64,000 nt of DNA from Hydrogenophaga intermedia (GTDB lineage: Bacteria; Pseudomonadota; Gammaproteobacteria; Burkholderiales; Burkholderiaceae_C). The notes beneath the pieces are model-generated. The model ran no database searches, was not told the DNA's origin, and saw only the letters and a program-made list of their open reading frames with translations. Location: the NCBI RefSeq assembly GCF_023715105.1, contig NZ_JAMBNO010000009.1, positions 1-64,000 of the forward strand. Direction: 5' to 3'. Each line of letters opens with the position of its first letter. Within the stretch, counting starts at the first letter, position 1. Shown here piece by piece: positions 57,689 to 64,000 of this stretch. The translations under genes and the position numbers were made by a program.

Positions 57689-57731
57689 GGCCGCGGCACC
57701 GATTCAATGAGGAACCCCGAGGCACTTCCCC

Positions 57732-59132
57732 ATGGCTGAATTCAAAGAGATCTCCCCTGACGCACCGCTGGGCCAGAAGGCCCTGAACTGGGTCGACAAC
57801 CGGTTCCCGCTGTCCAAGCTGTACAACGAGCACCTGGCCGAGTACTACGCGCCGAAGAACTTCAACTTCTGGTACTTCTTCGGCTCGCTGGCCCTGCTGG
57901 TGCTGGTGATCCAGATCGTCACCGGCATCTTCCTCGTGATGCACTACAAGCCCGACGCGAACTTGGCGTTCGCCTCGGTCGAGTACATCATGCGCGACGT
58001 GCCCTGGGGCTGGCTGATCCGCTACATGCACTCCACCGGTGCCTCCGCGTTCTTCGTGGTGGTGTACCTGCACATGTTCCGCGGCCTCATCTACGGCAGC
58101 TACCGCAAGCCGCGCGAGCTGGTCTGGATCTTCGGTTGCGCGATCTTCCTGTGCCTGATGGCCGAGGCCTTCATGGGCTACCTGCTGCCCTGGGGCCAGA
58201 TGTCCTACTGGGGCGCTCAGGTGATCGTGAACCTGTTCTCCGCCATTCCCTTCATCGGCCCCGACCTCGCGCTGCTGATCCGCGGCGACTACGTGGTGGG
58301 CGATGCCACGCTCAACCGCTTCTTCAGCTTCCACGTCATCGCGGTGCCGCTGGTGCTGCTGGGCCTGGTGGTGGCGCACATCATTGCGCTGCACGAAGTG
58401 GGCTCCAACAACCCCGACGGCGTGGAAATCAAGGCCAAGAAGGACGCCAGCGGCAAACCGCTCGATGGCATTCCGTTCCACCCCTACTACACCGTGCACG
58501 ACATCCTGGGCGTCTCGGTGTTCCTGATGGCGTTCTCGGCGATCGTGTTCTTCGCGCCCGAGTTCGGCGGCTACTTCCTCGAGTTCAACAACTTCATTCC
58601 CGCCGACCCGCTGACCACGCCGCTGCACATTGCCCCGGTCTGGTACTTCACGCCGTTCTACTCGATGCTGCGTGCCATCACCGCCGAGATGATGTACGTG
58701 CTCGTGGCCTGCGTGGTGCTGGGTGCCGTGCTGGGTGTGCTCAAGGCCCGCGTGGCGGGTGCCATCAAGGGCGCCATCGTCGCCGCCGCGGTTGCCGCCT
58801 CGGCTGCGATGCTATCCATCGATGCCAAGTTCTGGGGCGTGGTCGTGATGGGCGCTGCCGTCATCATCCTGTTCTTCCTGCCCTGGCTGGATCACAGCCC
58901 GGTCAAGTCGATCCGCTACCGCCCGACCTGGAACAAGTGGCTGTATGGCGCGTTCGTGGTGAACTTCTTCGTGCTTGGCTACCTGGGCATCCTGCCCCCG
59001 TCGCCGATCGGCGAGCGCGTCTCGCAGGTGGGCACCCTGTTCTACTTCGGCTTCTTCCTGCTGATGCCGTGGTGGAGTCGCTTGGGCGATTTCAAGCCCG
59101 TGCCCGAGCGCGTGACCTTCCAGCCGCACTGA
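57732..59132 (+). CDS. petB: Cytochrome b of the bc1 complex
   Basis: Membrane core of ubiquinol-cytochrome c reductase, holding haems bL and bH and both quinone sites. 466 residues. The segments MHSTGASAFFVVVYLHMFRG and FFSFHVIAVPLVLLGLVVAHI carry paired haem histidines; GYLLPWGQMSYWGAQV and the PEW-equivalent (AP-VWYFTPFYSMLR) mark the quinol oxidation site. It lacks a PEWY exact match, having PVWYF instead, as in many betaproteobacteria. It is 43 nt after petA and 29 nt before petC. Confidence 0.97.
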   Translation: MAEFKEISPDAPLGQKALNWVDNRFPLSKLYNEHLAEYYAPKNFNFWYFFGSLALLVLVIQIVTGIFLVMHYKPDANLAFASVEYIMRDVPWGWLIRYMHSTGASAFFVVVYLHMFRGLIYGSYRKPRELVWIFGCAIFLCLMAEAFMGYLLPWGQMSYWGAQVIVNLFSAIPFIGPDLALLIRGDYVVGDATLNRFFSFHVIAVPLVLLGLVVAHIIALHEVGSNNPDGVEIKAKKDASGKPLDGIPFHPYYTVHDILGVSVFLMAFSAIVFFAPEFGGYFLEFNNFIPADPLTTPLHIAPVWYFTPFYSMLRAITAEMMYVLVACVVLGAVLGVLKARVAGAIKGAIVAAAVAASAAMLSIDAKFWGVVVMGAAVIILFFLPWLDHSPVKSIRYRPTWNKWLYGAFVVNFFVLGYLGILPPSPIGERVSQVGTLFYFGFFLLMPWWSRLGDFKPVPERVTFQPH

Positions 59133-59161
59133 CCCGACGCGATCTCCGGAGAAACACAGCA

Positions 59162-59917
59162 ATGAAGAAGATCCTCCTGGCCCTCGGATTGGCGTTGGGC
59201 ATGAGCGGCGCGGCGCTGGCCGCCGGCGCCAGCATTCCGCTGGACAAGGCCCCCCAGCGCACCAACGACATGGCCGCGCTGCAGAACGGTGCCAAGCTGT
59301 TCGTCAACTACTGCCTCAACTGCCACTCGGCGGCGTTCATGCGCTACAACCGGCTGCGCGACATCGGCCTGAACGACAAGCAGATCGCAGAGAACCTGAC
59401 CTTCGCCACCGACAAGATCGGCGACACCATGAAGGCCGCGATCGACCCGGCCATGGCCAAGGCCTGGTTCGGCAAGGTGCCGCCCGACCTCACGCTGGTG
59501 GCGCGCTCGCGCTCGAGCAAGGCCGGCCCCGGCCCCGACTACCTCTACACGCTCTTGCGTACCTACTACCGCGACGACACCAAGCCCACCGGCTGGAACA
59601 ACAAGGCCTTCCCGAACATCGGCATGCCCAACCCCCTGTGGGAACTGCAGGGCGAGCAAAAGCCCGTTTACCGCAAGGTCATGAGCCACGGTCAAGAGGT
59701 CGAGGTGCTGGCTGGCTGGGAGCAGGTCAAGCCCGGCACCATGACACCGGCCGAGTACGACCAGAACGTCGGCGACCTCGTCGCCTACCTGCAGTGGATG
59801 GCCGAACCCGCTGCCAACAGCCGTGTGCGCATCGGTGTGTGGGTGCTCATCTTCCTGGGCTTCTTCACCGTGGTCGCCTGGCGCCTCAACGCTGCCTACT
59901 GGAAAGACGTCAAGTAA
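59162..59917 (+). CDS. petC: Cytochrome c1 of the bc1 complex
   Basis: Membrane-anchored c-type cytochrome that takes electrons from the Rieske protein and gives them to soluble carriers such as cytochrome c4. 251 residues. A cleavable signal peptide (about 1-21) is followed by haem motif CLNCH (C51, C54, H55), the later NIGMPNPLWELQG stretch likely to supply the axial methionine, and a C-terminal membrane helix (about 224-243). Monofunctional, not fused to cytochrome b. Confidence 0.97.
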   Translation: MKKILLALGLALGMSGAALAAGASIPLDKAPQRTNDMAALQNGAKLFVNYCLNCHSAAFMRYNRLRDIGLNDKQIAENLTFATDKIGDTMKAAIDPAMAKAWFGKVPPDLTLVARSRSSKAGPGPDYLYTLLRTYYRDDTKPTGWNNKAFPNIGMPNPLWELQGEQKPVYRKVMSHGQEVEVLAGWEQVKPGTMTPAEYDQNVGDLVAYLQWMAEPAANSRVRIGVWVLIFLGFFTVVAWRLNAAYWKDVK

Positions 59918-59955
59918 GCCTTCGTCTCGGGGCGTGAGCCGCCCCTTGCTCGCCC

Positions 59956-60007
59956 ACAGTGGCCTGCGGTGCCGGACGGCACAATCGCAAGCCACTGTTT
60001 TCTGTTT
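59956..60007 (+). terminator. Long hairpin terminator after petABC
   Basis: ACAGTGGC (59956-59963) pairs with GCCACTGT (59991-59998). Inside, TGCG (59965-59968) pairs with CGCA (59986-59989), and GTGCCG (59969-59974) with CGGCAC (59977-59982). About 18 bp form in total, followed by a T-rich run to 60007. The sspA ribosome site AGGAG begins two bases later. Confidence 0.7.
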
Positions 60008-60022
60008 CAGGAGACGCCAATC

Positions 60023-60634
60023 ATGATGGTCTTGTACTCGGGCACCACCTGCCCCTATTCGCACCGCTGCCGCTTCGTGCTGTTCGAAAAGGGGATGGAC
60101 TTCGAGATCCGCGACGTCGACTTGTACAACAAGCCCGAAGACATCAGCGTGATGAACCCCTATGGCCAGGTGCCCATCCTGGTCGAGCGCGATCTGATCC
60201 TGTACGAGTCGAACATCATCAACGAGTACATCGACGAGCGCTTCCCGCACCCGCAGCTCATGCCCGGCGATCCGGTGGACCGCGCCCGCGTGCGCCTGTT
60301 CCTGCTCAACTTCGAGAAGGAACTGTTCACCCACGTGTCCGTGCTTGAATCGCGTGCCAGCAAAGGCAACGAGAAAGCGCTGGAGAAAGCGCGCTCGCAC
60401 ATCCGCGACCGCCTCACCCAGCTCGCCCCGGTGTTCATGAAGAACAAGTTCATGCTGGGCGACAACTTCTCGATGCTCGATGTGGCGATCGCACCGCTGC
60501 TCTGGCGCCTGGACTTCTACGGCATCGAGCTGAGCAAGAATGCGGCGCCGCTGCTCAAGTACGCCGAGCGCATCTTCTCGCGTCCGGCCTACATCGAGGC
60601 GCTCACGCCTTCCGAGAAGGTGATGCGCAAGTAA
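60023..60634 (+). CDS. sspA: Stringent starvation protein A (GST-fold RNA polymerase-associated)
   Basis: Glutathione-S-transferase-fold protein that binds RNA polymerase and adjusts stress and acid-tolerance transcription. 203 residues. Thioredoxin-like N-domain opens MMVLYSGTTCPYSHRCRFVLFEKGM; NPYGQVPILVERDLILYESNIINEYIDERFPHP is the SspA/GST core; the C-domain is helical. AGGAG lies about 8 nt before the ATG. sspB follows after 20 nt. petABC-sspAB is a conserved betaproteobacterial block. Confidence 0.95.
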   Translation: MMVLYSGTTCPYSHRCRFVLFEKGMDFEIRDVDLYNKPEDISVMNPYGQVPILVERDLILYESNIINEYIDERFPHPQLMPGDPVDRARVRLFLLNFEKELFTHVSVLESRASKGNEKALEKARSHIRDRLTQLAPVFMKNKFMLGDNFSMLDVAIAPLLWRLDFYGIELSKNAAPLLKYAERIFSRPAYIEALTPSEKVMRK

Positions 60635-60654
60635 GCCGGGTAGGCCCGAGCACC

Positions 60655-61164
60655 ATGAACCGCACCGAGACTGCCGTTCCGTCCACCCGCCCGTACCTGA
60701 TACGTGCGCTTTATGAATGGTGTGGCGACAACGGCTTCTCGCCCTACATTGCGGTGCATGTCGATGCCTCGGTCCAGGTCCCGTTGGAATACGTGAAGAA
60801 CGGGGAGATCGTGCTCAATGTGAGCATGGACGCCACCAACGGCTTGCGCCTGGGCAACGAGTTCATTGAGTTCAAGGCCCGCTTCGGTGGCGTGGCGCGC
60901 GACATCGTGGTGCCCGTCAGCCATGTGATCGCCATCTATGCGCGCGAGAATGGGCAGGGCATGGCCTTTCCGGCACCCGCGCCTGCGCCCGCACCCGGCG
61001 CTGGCGCAGGCCCCGCCCTTGCGCCCGCTGCCGGTGTCGCCCCTGCGCCCGCCGCCAGCCCGCTGCGTGCGGTACCGCCTGAAGGGGGCGGCGAGCCCCC
61101 GCCCGGCGGCGACGGCCCGGGGCGTCCGGGTGGCGGTCGCCCTCAGCTCAAGCGCGTGAAGTGA
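60655..61164 (+). CDS. sspB: ClpXP protease specificity-enhancing factor SspB
   Basis: Adaptor that binds ssrA-tagged peptides and delivers them to ClpXP. 169 residues. The N-terminal 105 residues form the Sm-like SspB fold (STRPYLIRALYEWCGDNGFSPYIAVHVD, then GLRLGNEFIEFKARFGG and PVSHVIAIYARENGQGM). The rest is an Ala/Pro/Gly-rich flexible linker ending in a basic GRPQLKRVK, where the ClpX-binding peptide is expected. Operon partner of sspA. Confidence 0.94.
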   Translation: MNRTETAVPSTRPYLIRALYEWCGDNGFSPYIAVHVDASVQVPLEYVKNGEIVLNVSMDATNGLRLGNEFIEFKARFGGVARDIVVPVSHVIAIYARENGQGMAFPAPAPAPAPGAGAGPALAPAAGVAPAPAASPLRAVPPEGGGEPPPGGDGPGRPGGGRPQLKRVK

Positions 61165-61186
61165 GATTTCGACCGGAGGCGCCACC

Positions 61187-61192
61187 TAGAAT
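61187..61192 (+). promoter_or_regulatory. Possible -10 element of the tRNA-Thr gene
   Basis: TAGAAT ends 11 nt before the first base of the mature tRNA, a fitting distance for a short 5' leader. I found no good -35 at normal spacing, so this is tentative. Confidence 0.3.
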
Positions 61193-61203
61193 GGCAGCCC
61201 CGA

Positions 61204-61279
<76 letters not shown>

Positions 61280-61307
61280 CCCCCTCCCAGGCGCCCGAGA
61301 CCCGCGC

Positions 61308-61622
61308 TCATCGCCCCGGCGTTTGGACCTTGATCCGGATTGCGCTAACCTGCGCCCCGTTTTCGTGCAATGTGTCACGCATGGCGGGGAGCAATTGGCG
61401 CAGTTTGGCGGCCGCAGCGGCGTTGCCCACCAGCAAGCACCACTCGCCGTCGCCCCACGGGCCGGGTTTGACCTGGCTGCGCAGGCCTGCTGGCAGCAAG
61501 GGGCGAACCAGGGCGAGGCAGCGCTGTGAGGCTTCGGCCCGCTCGCGCAGTTGGGCCAGCGTGGATGCGGCGCTCACGGCCTCCTGCAGGCTGAAGACGT
61601 TGGTCGATCGGGGAGCGGGCAT
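61308..61622 (-). CDS. DciA family protein (DUF721), helicase-loading factor candidate
   Basis: Small protein of 104 residues resembling the DUF721/DciA family, which loads the replicative helicase DnaB in bacteria lacking DnaC. Visible family traits are a basic helical N-terminal half with repeated AxxLAQLRERAEASQRCLA spacing and a KH-like C-terminal half (CLLVGNAAAAAKLRQLLPAM ... SAIRIKVQ). The start at MPAPRST is chosen; the frame runs 62 codons further upstream into the opposing M23 gene. Position next to M23 peptidase and secA matches Burkholderiales. Assignment is by pattern and context. Confidence 0.75.
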   Translation of the reverse strand: MPAPRSTNVFSLQEAVSAASTLAQLRERAEASQRCLALVRPLLPAGLRSQVKPGPWGDGEWCLLVGNAAAAAKLRQLLPAMRDTLHENGAQVSAIRIKVQTPGR

Positions 61623-61686
61623 GCGGTGATTGTCACCGCCCCCAGGCGTTCGGGCCCGTTCCCGGCGCGCAGGAAAGGATTGGAAG

Positions 61687-62640
61687 GTGCACATCATCAT
61701 CACGGACGCATGGCTGGCTCGCCGCCAGGCCCTGCACCTCAACGGCTGGAAGCTCATGGGCGCTGCGGTGCTGTCGGTGCTGCTGCTCATGCTTGGCGCG
61801 GTGGCCACCTACCACTGGGTCTTCCTCGAGGGCATCCGGCAGGGCTGGCCAGGGTTTTCGTCGGTGGCGCGGCTGGTCCACCGGGACACTGACGGCGAGC
61901 GCGACGCCTATCTGCGCGCCAACCTCGATGCCATGGCCCGCAAACTGGGCGAAATGCAGGCGCGCCTGATGCAGATCGACTCGCTGGGCGAACGCGTGGC
62001 CGGCCTGGCCGGGCTGGAGCCGGCACAGGCCCGGCCACCGCTGCCCGGTTCGGGCGGCGTGCTGGTTGCCAACCGTTCGCTCACGCTGGAAGAACTCTCG
62101 CGCGAGATCGACGCCCTCGAGGCCGGCAGCGGCTCTCGCGTCGACTGGCTCACGGCGATCGAGTCGCGCCTGTTCGACCAGAAGATCCAGCGCTCGCTGG
62201 TGCCCACCGAGGACCCGGTGGTCGGGGTTCGTGCCGGCTCACCGTTCGGGTTCCGCATCGACCCGATCACGGGGCAATCGGCCTTGCACACCGGCCTGGA
62301 TTTCCCGGCGGACACCGGCACGCCCATCCTGGCCGCCGCCGGTGGCGTGGTGATCGCGCAGGAGTACCACTCGGCCTACGGCAACCTGGTCGAGATCGAC
62401 CACGGCAACGATCTGGTGACGCGCTACGCCCATGCCTCGAAGGTGCATGTGAAGAAAGGCGACATCGTCAAACGCGGCCAGCGCATCGCCGACGTGGGCT
62501 CCACCGGGCGCTCCACGGGGCCGCACCTGCACTTCGAGGTCTGGGTGTCCGGCGTGCCGCAAGATCCGAAGAAGTTCCTGCAGGCCGGTGAGCAACTGGC
62601 ACAGCGCGGCGCCGCGCCCGCCGGGCCGCGAGCGCGTTGA
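61687..62640 (+). CDS. M23 family metallopeptidase (LytM-type), membrane-anchored
   Basis: Predicted peptidoglycan endopeptidase or amidase activator, 317 residues. One N-terminal membrane helix (about 23-45), a coiled periplasmic stem (about 75-115), then the LytM domain with zinc ligands in ALHTGLDFPAD and HLHFEVWVSG, both intact, so it is probably catalytic. The GTG at 61687 is chosen: AGGAAAGG lies upstream and MHIIITDAWLARR matches related proteins. An earlier in-frame start would overlap dciA's start region. It is divergent from the dciA gene. Confidence 0.9.
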   Translation: MHIIITDAWLARRQALHLNGWKLMGAAVLSVLLLMLGAVATYHWVFLEGIRQGWPGFSSVARLVHRDTDGERDAYLRANLDAMARKLGEMQARLMQIDSLGERVAGLAGLEPAQARPPLPGSGGVLVANRSLTLEELSREIDALEAGSGSRVDWLTAIESRLFDQKIQRSLVPTEDPVVGVRAGSPFGFRIDPITGQSALHTGLDFPADTGTPILAAAGGVVIAQEYHSAYGNLVEIDHGNDLVTRYAHASKVHVKKGDIVKRGQRIADVGSTGRSTGPHLHFEVWVSGVPQDPKKFLQAGEQLAQRGAAPAGPRAR

Positions 62641-62693
62641 GGCGCAACGCCGGTGCCCCCGGCTAAAATCGTCTTTTCGCGCTTGAAAGCCGC

Positions 62694-62757
62694 GTGAGCG
62701 CCTGCATCTGCAGCGCGAGCGCTGCATGGCAGCCAGCCCGGGCGCTTACGCGCTCAC
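62694..62757 (+). other. Nested inverted repeats in the secA leader
   Basis: Outer repeat GTGAGCGC (62694-62701) with GCGCTCAC (62750-62757), both perfect. Inner repeat TGCAGCGC (62709-62716) with GCGCTGCA (62719-62726), also perfect. The structure lies about 60 nt before the secA ATG in the 174-nt M23-secA gap. TAAAAT at 62664-62669 is a possible -10 upstream of it. Function is unknown; a leader RNA is plausible. Confidence 0.5.
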
Positions 62758-62814
62758 CCGACCGACCACCCACGTCTGCCCACATGCCCTCGCATGTGTC
62801 GCAGGCGCCCCAAC

Positions 62815-64000
62815 ATGGCCACCAATTTCCTCACCAAGCTCTTCGGAAGCCGCAACGACCGCCTGCTCAAGCAGTACCGCAAGACGGTTGATCGCATCAA
62901 CGCCCTGGAGCCTCAGTTCGAGAAGCTGAGCGACGAGGAACTGCGTGGCAAGACCGACGCCTTCAAGCAGCGCATTGCCGCGGGCGAAGCGCTCGATGCG
63001 CTGCTGCCGGAGGCGTTCGCCGTGGTGCGAGAGGCCAGCAAACGCGTGATGAAGATGCGGCACTTCGACGTGCAGCTGATCGGTGGCATCGCCCTGCACA
63101 ACGGCAAGGTGGCCGAGATGCGCACGGGCGAGGGCAAGACGCTCACCGCCACGCTGCCGGTCTACCTCAACGCGCTGGCCGGCAAGGGTGTCCATGTGGT
63201 CACGGTCAACGACTACCTGGCCAACCGGGATGCCCAGTGGATGGGCAAGATCTACAACTTCCTCGGCCTCAGCGTGGGCGTGAACCTGCCGCAGATGCAG
63301 CGCGAGGAGAAGCAGGCCGCCTACCGCTCCGACATCACGTACGGCACCAACAACGAGTACGGCTTTGACTACCTGCGCGACAACATGGTCTATGAAGCGG
63401 CGGATCGCGTGCAACGCGGCCTGCACTTCGCCATCGTCGACGAGGTGGACTCGATCCTGATCGACGAAGCCCGCACGCCGCTCATCATCAGCGGCCAGGC
63501 CGAGGACCAGACAGCGCTCTACGTTGCCATCAACCAGCTGGTGCCGCACCTCACGCGACAGGAAGGCGAGGCCGACCCCCGCACGGGCGAGGGTGTCATC
63601 AAGCCCGGTGACTTCACGCTGGACGAGAAGGCGCGCAACATCCACCTCACCGAGCAGGGCCACGAGCGCGCGGAACAAATGCTTGCCAAGGCCGGCTTGC
63701 TGCCCGAGGGCGCTTCGCTCTACGACCCGGCCAACATCACGCTGCTGCACCACCTGGTGACGTCGTTGAAGGCCCACCACCTGTACTTCCGCGACCAGCA
63801 CTACGTGAATCAGGGCGGCGAGATCGTCATCGTGGACGAGTTCACCGGCCGCCTGATGGCCGGGCGCCGCTGGAGCGATGGCCTGCACCAGGCCGTGGAA
63901 GCCAAGGAAGGCGTGGGCATCCAGCCCGAGAACCAGACGCTGGCCTCGATCACCTTCCAGAACTACTTCCGGCTGTACGGCAAGCTCTCGGGCATGACCG
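62815..64000 (+). CDS. secA: Protein translocase ATPase SecA (5' part, cut by window end)
   Basis: Motor of the Sec preprotein translocase. Only the first 395 codons are in the window; the frame is open to base 64000. NBD1 Walker A is [10 protein letters not shown] (about 102-111), with the DYLRDNM and Walker B-type [20 protein letters not shown] segments following. The preprotein-binding domain begins near 225 and NBD1 resumes at [24 protein letters not shown]. The ATG at 62815 gives the usual start [19 protein letters not shown]. No strong ribosome site is visible. Confidence 0.97.
   Translation, partial: MATNFLTKLFGSRNDRLLKQYRKTVDRINALEPQFEKLSDEELRGKTDAFKQRIAAGEALDALLPEAFAVVREASKRVMKMRHFDVQLIGGIALHNGKVAEMRTGEGKTLTATLPVYLNALAGKGVHVVTVNDYLANRDAQWMGKIYNFLGLSVGVNLPQMQREEKQAAYRSDITYGTNNEYGFDYLRDNMVYEAADRVQRGLHFAIVDEVDSILIDEARTPLIISGQAEDQTALYVAINQLVPHLTRQEGEADPRTGEGVIKPGDFTLDEKARNIHLTEQGHERAEQMLAKAGLLPEGASLYDPANITLLHHLVTSLKAHHLYFRDQHYVNQGGEIVIVDEFTGRLMAGRRWSDGLHQAVEAKEGVGIQPENQTLASITFQNYFRLYGKLSGMT

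Noticed and set aside
62694..62891. A 65-codon gene overlapping the secA start
   Set aside because: Composition resembles random GC-rich translation and it overlaps secA in another frame; kept only as a possible leader frame in the findings, not annotated as a gene.

Overview
The window reads as ordinary, gene-dense chromosome of a high-GC betaproteobacterium, most likely order Burkholderiales and family Comamonadaceae (Hydrogenophaga/Acidovorax-like). This is inferred from gene order and protein character, not from a database search. The supporting signs are a resB-ccsB cytochrome c maturation pair with a cytochrome c4, pilMNOPQ followed by aroKB, mlaFEDACB running into bolA-murA-his-tat, and a petABC-sspAB-tRNA-dciA-M23-secA end. 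About 67 protein genes and one tRNA are packed with few gaps; no gene-free stretch exceeds 300 bases.

Layout. 0.2-2.2 kb: groES-groEL on the minus strand with an intrinsic terminator and a perfect CIRCE operator on a strong promoter. 2.3-6.5 kb (minus): an SDR oxidoreductase, a soluble three-PAS histidine kinase and metK. 6.6-9.3 kb: two coupled lipid A type acyltransferases meeting an epoxide-hydrolase-like gene. 9.3-16.1 kb: engB, cytochrome c4, resB-ccsB (haem delivery and cytochrome c assembly) and msrPQ (periplasmic methionine sulfoxide repair). 16.0-20.2 kb: lysA, lptM, cyaY and mrcA. 20.5-29.6 kb: pilMNOPQ-aroK-aroB-dgt-MFS, almost all with overlapping stop and start codons. 29.6-30.4 kb: a lone REP-associated tyrosine transposase gene, the only mobile-type gene, with a repeated tail next to the gltB promoter. 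30.5-36.7 kb: gltBD (glutamate synthase).

36.8-53.4 kb is one long plus-strand gene train: mlaFEDACB (outer-membrane lipid asymmetry), an ABC-2 exporter, a BolA protein, murA, hisGDCBHAFIE, a small membrane protein, hinT and tatABC. 53.4-56.9 kb: a DegS-like protease, NIF3, pdxA and mscL. 57.1-61.3 kb: petABC (cytochrome bc1), sspAB and tRNA-Thr(UGU). 61.3-64.0 kb: dciA, an M23 peptidase and secA, which is cut by the window end.

The groups fit together as envelope biology (Mla, LpxL-like, MscL, PBP1A, Tat, Sec, pilus secretin) plus respiration (bc1, c4, Ccs) plus core biosynthesis (His, Lys, shikimate, Glu, PLP, SAM). I found no convincing new defence, secretion or biosynthetic system. The best leads are small: the transposase tail repeats beside gltB, a recurring layout in which a hairpin sits immediately before a start codon, a tandem hairpin leader between gltD and mlaF, and a nested inverted repeat before secA.
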